Source: Mycolicibacterium sphagni (lineage in GTDB: Bacteria > Actinomycetota > Actinomycetes > Mycobacteriales > Mycobacteriaceae). From it: a stretch of DNA of 64,000 nucleotides. Numbering within the stretch: position 1 is the first letter of the stretch; the number at the start of each line of letters is the position of its first letter. Under the pieces are notes generated by a model. It was not told the origin of the DNA. It searched no databases and was given only the letters and a program-made list of their open reading frames with translations. The position numbers were made by a program, and so were the translations under genes. The stretch is taken from contig NZ_NOZR01000024.1 of NCBI RefSeq assembly GCF_002250655.1, positions 37,570-101,569 of the forward strand, read 5' to 3'. This document shows positions 62,815 through 64,000 of the stretch, one piece after another.

Positions 62815-62978
62815 CACGACTGGCAGGTCTTCGGACTCGCAGGCGCGCACCGGATCGGTGCACCTAATGGCCGTCGCTTCCCGGTCGTGAAGACCAGTGC
62901 CGTTGACGGCGGTCGTTCCTGCATACCGCTGCGGGACAGTCCCGGATTCTCACCGGGTTCCCTCTCACGTCACACCTA
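62815..62978 (-). promoter_or_regulatory. Cobalamin (B12) riboswitch upstream of metE
   Basis: On the minus strand, in order: GAGAGGGAAcCCGGTGAGAA-like core, then CCGGGACTGTCCCGCAGCGG, then further stems and the B12-box GAGTCCGAAGACCTGCC (62822-62838). This matches the cobalamin riboswitch consensus; metE is repressed when B12 is available so that MetH takes over. Boundaries are estimated. Confidence 0.88.
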
Positions 62979-63093
62979 GATCAGCATGTTCCGCTCGATG
63001 TGATGACCAGGAGGCCACCACAGACCAGTTGCGCTGCTCAGAGTACTCCGCGGTGACTATCGCGGCACAGATACCGGCCTGCGGGCGGGTGTC

Positions 63094-63360
63094 TCAGGTT
63101 TCCGGGGACAGTTCGAAAGTGAACCTCGCAATGTCCTGCAGGATGGTTGTCGCATCGGTGCCGGACAGCTGCTCAACTTCAGTCAGCAACATCGCGGACA
63201 GGTTGATGAAGCCCACCGCGAGTTTCATCGCGCCGTCAGGCTCCTCGCCGGCGTAGGCCGCGACGCGCTTGGCGGCGAATCGAGAGTCGCAGTGACCGGC
63301 CGACCACGCTGTCATGACGTCGATAGCGCGGCGAGTCCACTCGGCCTTCTCGTGGCTCAT
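63094..63360 (-). CDS. Small conserved-looking helical protein behind a B12 riboswitch
   Basis: 88 residues starting MSHEKAEWTRRAIDVMTAW, mostly amphipathic helix, one Cys and no known motif. ATG at 63360 overlaps the stop of the leader ORF (ATGA); an in-frame GTG at 63381 is possible. Not recognised as CbtB, MetE or a B12 transporter subunit. Followed by metE's own riboswitch. Confidence 0.6.
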   Translation of the reverse strand: MSHEKAEWTRRAIDVMTAWSAGHCDSRFAAKRVAAYAGEEPDGAMKLAVGFINLSAMLLTEVEQLSGTDATTILQDIARFTFELSPET

Positions 63361-63407
63361 GTCGCCACGCGGACCACGCACTGGCGCGGCCCCATGAATG
63401 CAGGCAT
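63357..63407 (-). CDS. 16-residue leader ORF between riboswitch and small gene
   Basis: MPAFMGPRQCVVRVAT, preceded by GGAGGGAG nine bases before the ATG, and its stop overlaps the start of the 88-residue gene. A short coupled leader peptide; too short for family assignment. Confidence 0.45.
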   Translation of the reverse strand: MPAFMGPRQCVVRVAT

Positions 63408-63439
63408 ATCAACAACTCCCTCCGGGGATTTCGCGTCCC

Positions 63440-63570
63440 CAAATGCGGATAACGAGTACGCGTGGCGCAGTATCTGACTCACACCCATCGACCGATCGAG
63501 TGCTCACAGTGGCGCGACCGCTCCGGACTCTCACCGGATTCCTGTCACCACACGCACGCTGACTGTAGAA
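63440..63570 (-). promoter_or_regulatory. Second cobalamin riboswitch
   Basis: Minus strand: GACAGGAATCCGGTGAGAGT, CCGGAGCGGTCGCGCCACTG and GAGTCAGATACTGC, matching the B12 riboswitch type often placed before cobalt/cobalamin transport genes. A GGGGA...TCCCC hairpin (63424-63440) precedes the leader Shine-Dalgarno and could be the switching stem. Boundaries are estimated. Confidence 0.8.
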
Positions 63571-63574
63571 GCGG

Positions 63575-64000
63575 CGGAAACACGCGTCAATCGATGTGTG
63601 TCACCAGCCGTTTAGTCAGCAGGACGTCGGGCAAGGCTCTTTCGGTGGCGATCGGGATTGCAGAGGATGTCGAGCAGATAGAGGTAGGGCAGGTGCACGA
63701 TGTCGCTTGGCGTAATTCCGTCGAAATGGGCCGCAGCCAAGTTTCGGAACTGCTCTGTTGATCAACGCGCAATCAGATCTATCGCTGGTTGGATCGGCTA
63801 ATCTTTTCACCCCGGTAGCTCAAGCGATTCAAACTCGTCCTACGGTTCGTTGTACCGGGCGTGATCGCGCTCCCTCTCTTGGCAGTAAGGGGAACCGTTA
63901 AGCGGTGAGTGGCGCATTCCGTACTAGACGGTATGGGGGCTGACTCGGGGCCGAAGGCCTCGGGCTGCAATCGGACGTGGGTTGCCGGTGTCGAGTGAAC
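63575..64000. other. No recognised gene at right end
   Basis: Only short overlapping open frames with no start signal or family resemblance. No tRNA was found on inspection. The region may hold the promoter for the second riboswitch transcript. Confidence 0.4.

Noticed and set aside
63800..63900. Sequence CCGGTAGCTCAAG resembling part of a tRNA
   Set aside because: No cloverleaf, anticodon arm or T-loop (GTTCRA) at the right spacing was found.

Overview
The window is high-GC mycobacterial chromosome, most like a rapid grower (Mycolicibacterium type). It carries an ESX type VII secretion operon, PE and PPE proteins, an MmpL transporter, an isonitrile-lipopeptide (INLP) NRPS cluster like M. 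tuberculosis Rv0096-Rv0101, SigC, WhiB, zinc-free ribosomal protein paralogues and a cobalamin riboswitch in front of metE. No tRNA, rRNA, IS element, CRISPR array or integrase was recognised.

Region 1 (1-12.1 kb, +): an ESX-3 operon running eccC3 (5' end cut off by the window), PE5-like, esxG, esxH, espG3, eccD3, mycP3, eccE3, and then an MmpL4/5-type RND transporter whose start overlaps the eccE3 stop. PPE4, normally between PE5 and esxG, is absent. The MycP3 protease has lost its catalytic serine and its oxyanion-hole asparagine. Region 2 (13.1-23.3 kb, +): PPE, TauD-type oxygenase, FcoT-type enzyme, FadD10, ACP and a single-module NRPS (C-A-PCP-reductase), followed by a stand-alone heavy-metal-binding domain that looks like the N-terminus of CtpB and by a GlxA-type AraC regulator. 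Region 3 (23.3-28.4 kb): a second oxygenase/FcoT/acyl-ligase set on the minus strand without its own ACP or NRPS, a divergent WS/DGAT-like acyltransferase, and a DJ-1/PfpI protein resembling isonitrile hydratase. Region 4 (28.5-32.5 kb): SigC, a BlaI-family repressor, a CopD-CtaG copper membrane protein (Rv0102-like) and a membrane zinc-finger anti-sigma-like protein. Regions 1-4 together look like one metal-acquisition island.

Region 5 (32.8-43.1 kb): zinc homeostasis. A znuACB-zur operon sits behind a Fur-type palindrome, with a second Fur-family gene convergent to it. Then come a putative metallopeptidase, a Rv3717-like amidase, a cobW-rpmE2-whiB operon and a divergent rpmB-rpmG-rpsN-rpsR operon of cysteine-poor ribosomal proteins, both with Zur-like boxes that share sequence with the znu box. 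Region 6 (43.4-49.8 kb): a PecA-like secreted aspartic protease, a FhuF-like iron-sulfur protein with a GntR regulator, and a flavin monooxygenase/CoA-transferase/CitE-type lyase operon. Region 7 (49.8-58.3 kb): prpR and divergent prpD-prpB-prpC plus pyruvate carboxylase, for propionyl-CoA and pyruvate metabolism. Region 8 (58.3-63.6 kb, -): methionine and folate genes: metE under a B12 riboswitch, a Rv2172c-like methylenetetrahydrofolate reductase, a DHPS paralogue and a small iron-sulfur protein. Upstream is a second B12 riboswitch in front of a 16-residue leader ORF and an unknown 88-residue protein.

Most operons have 1-4 base stop/start overlaps (ATGA, GTGA, TGATG), which guided start choices. 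Homology statements rest on remembered family features and were not searched.
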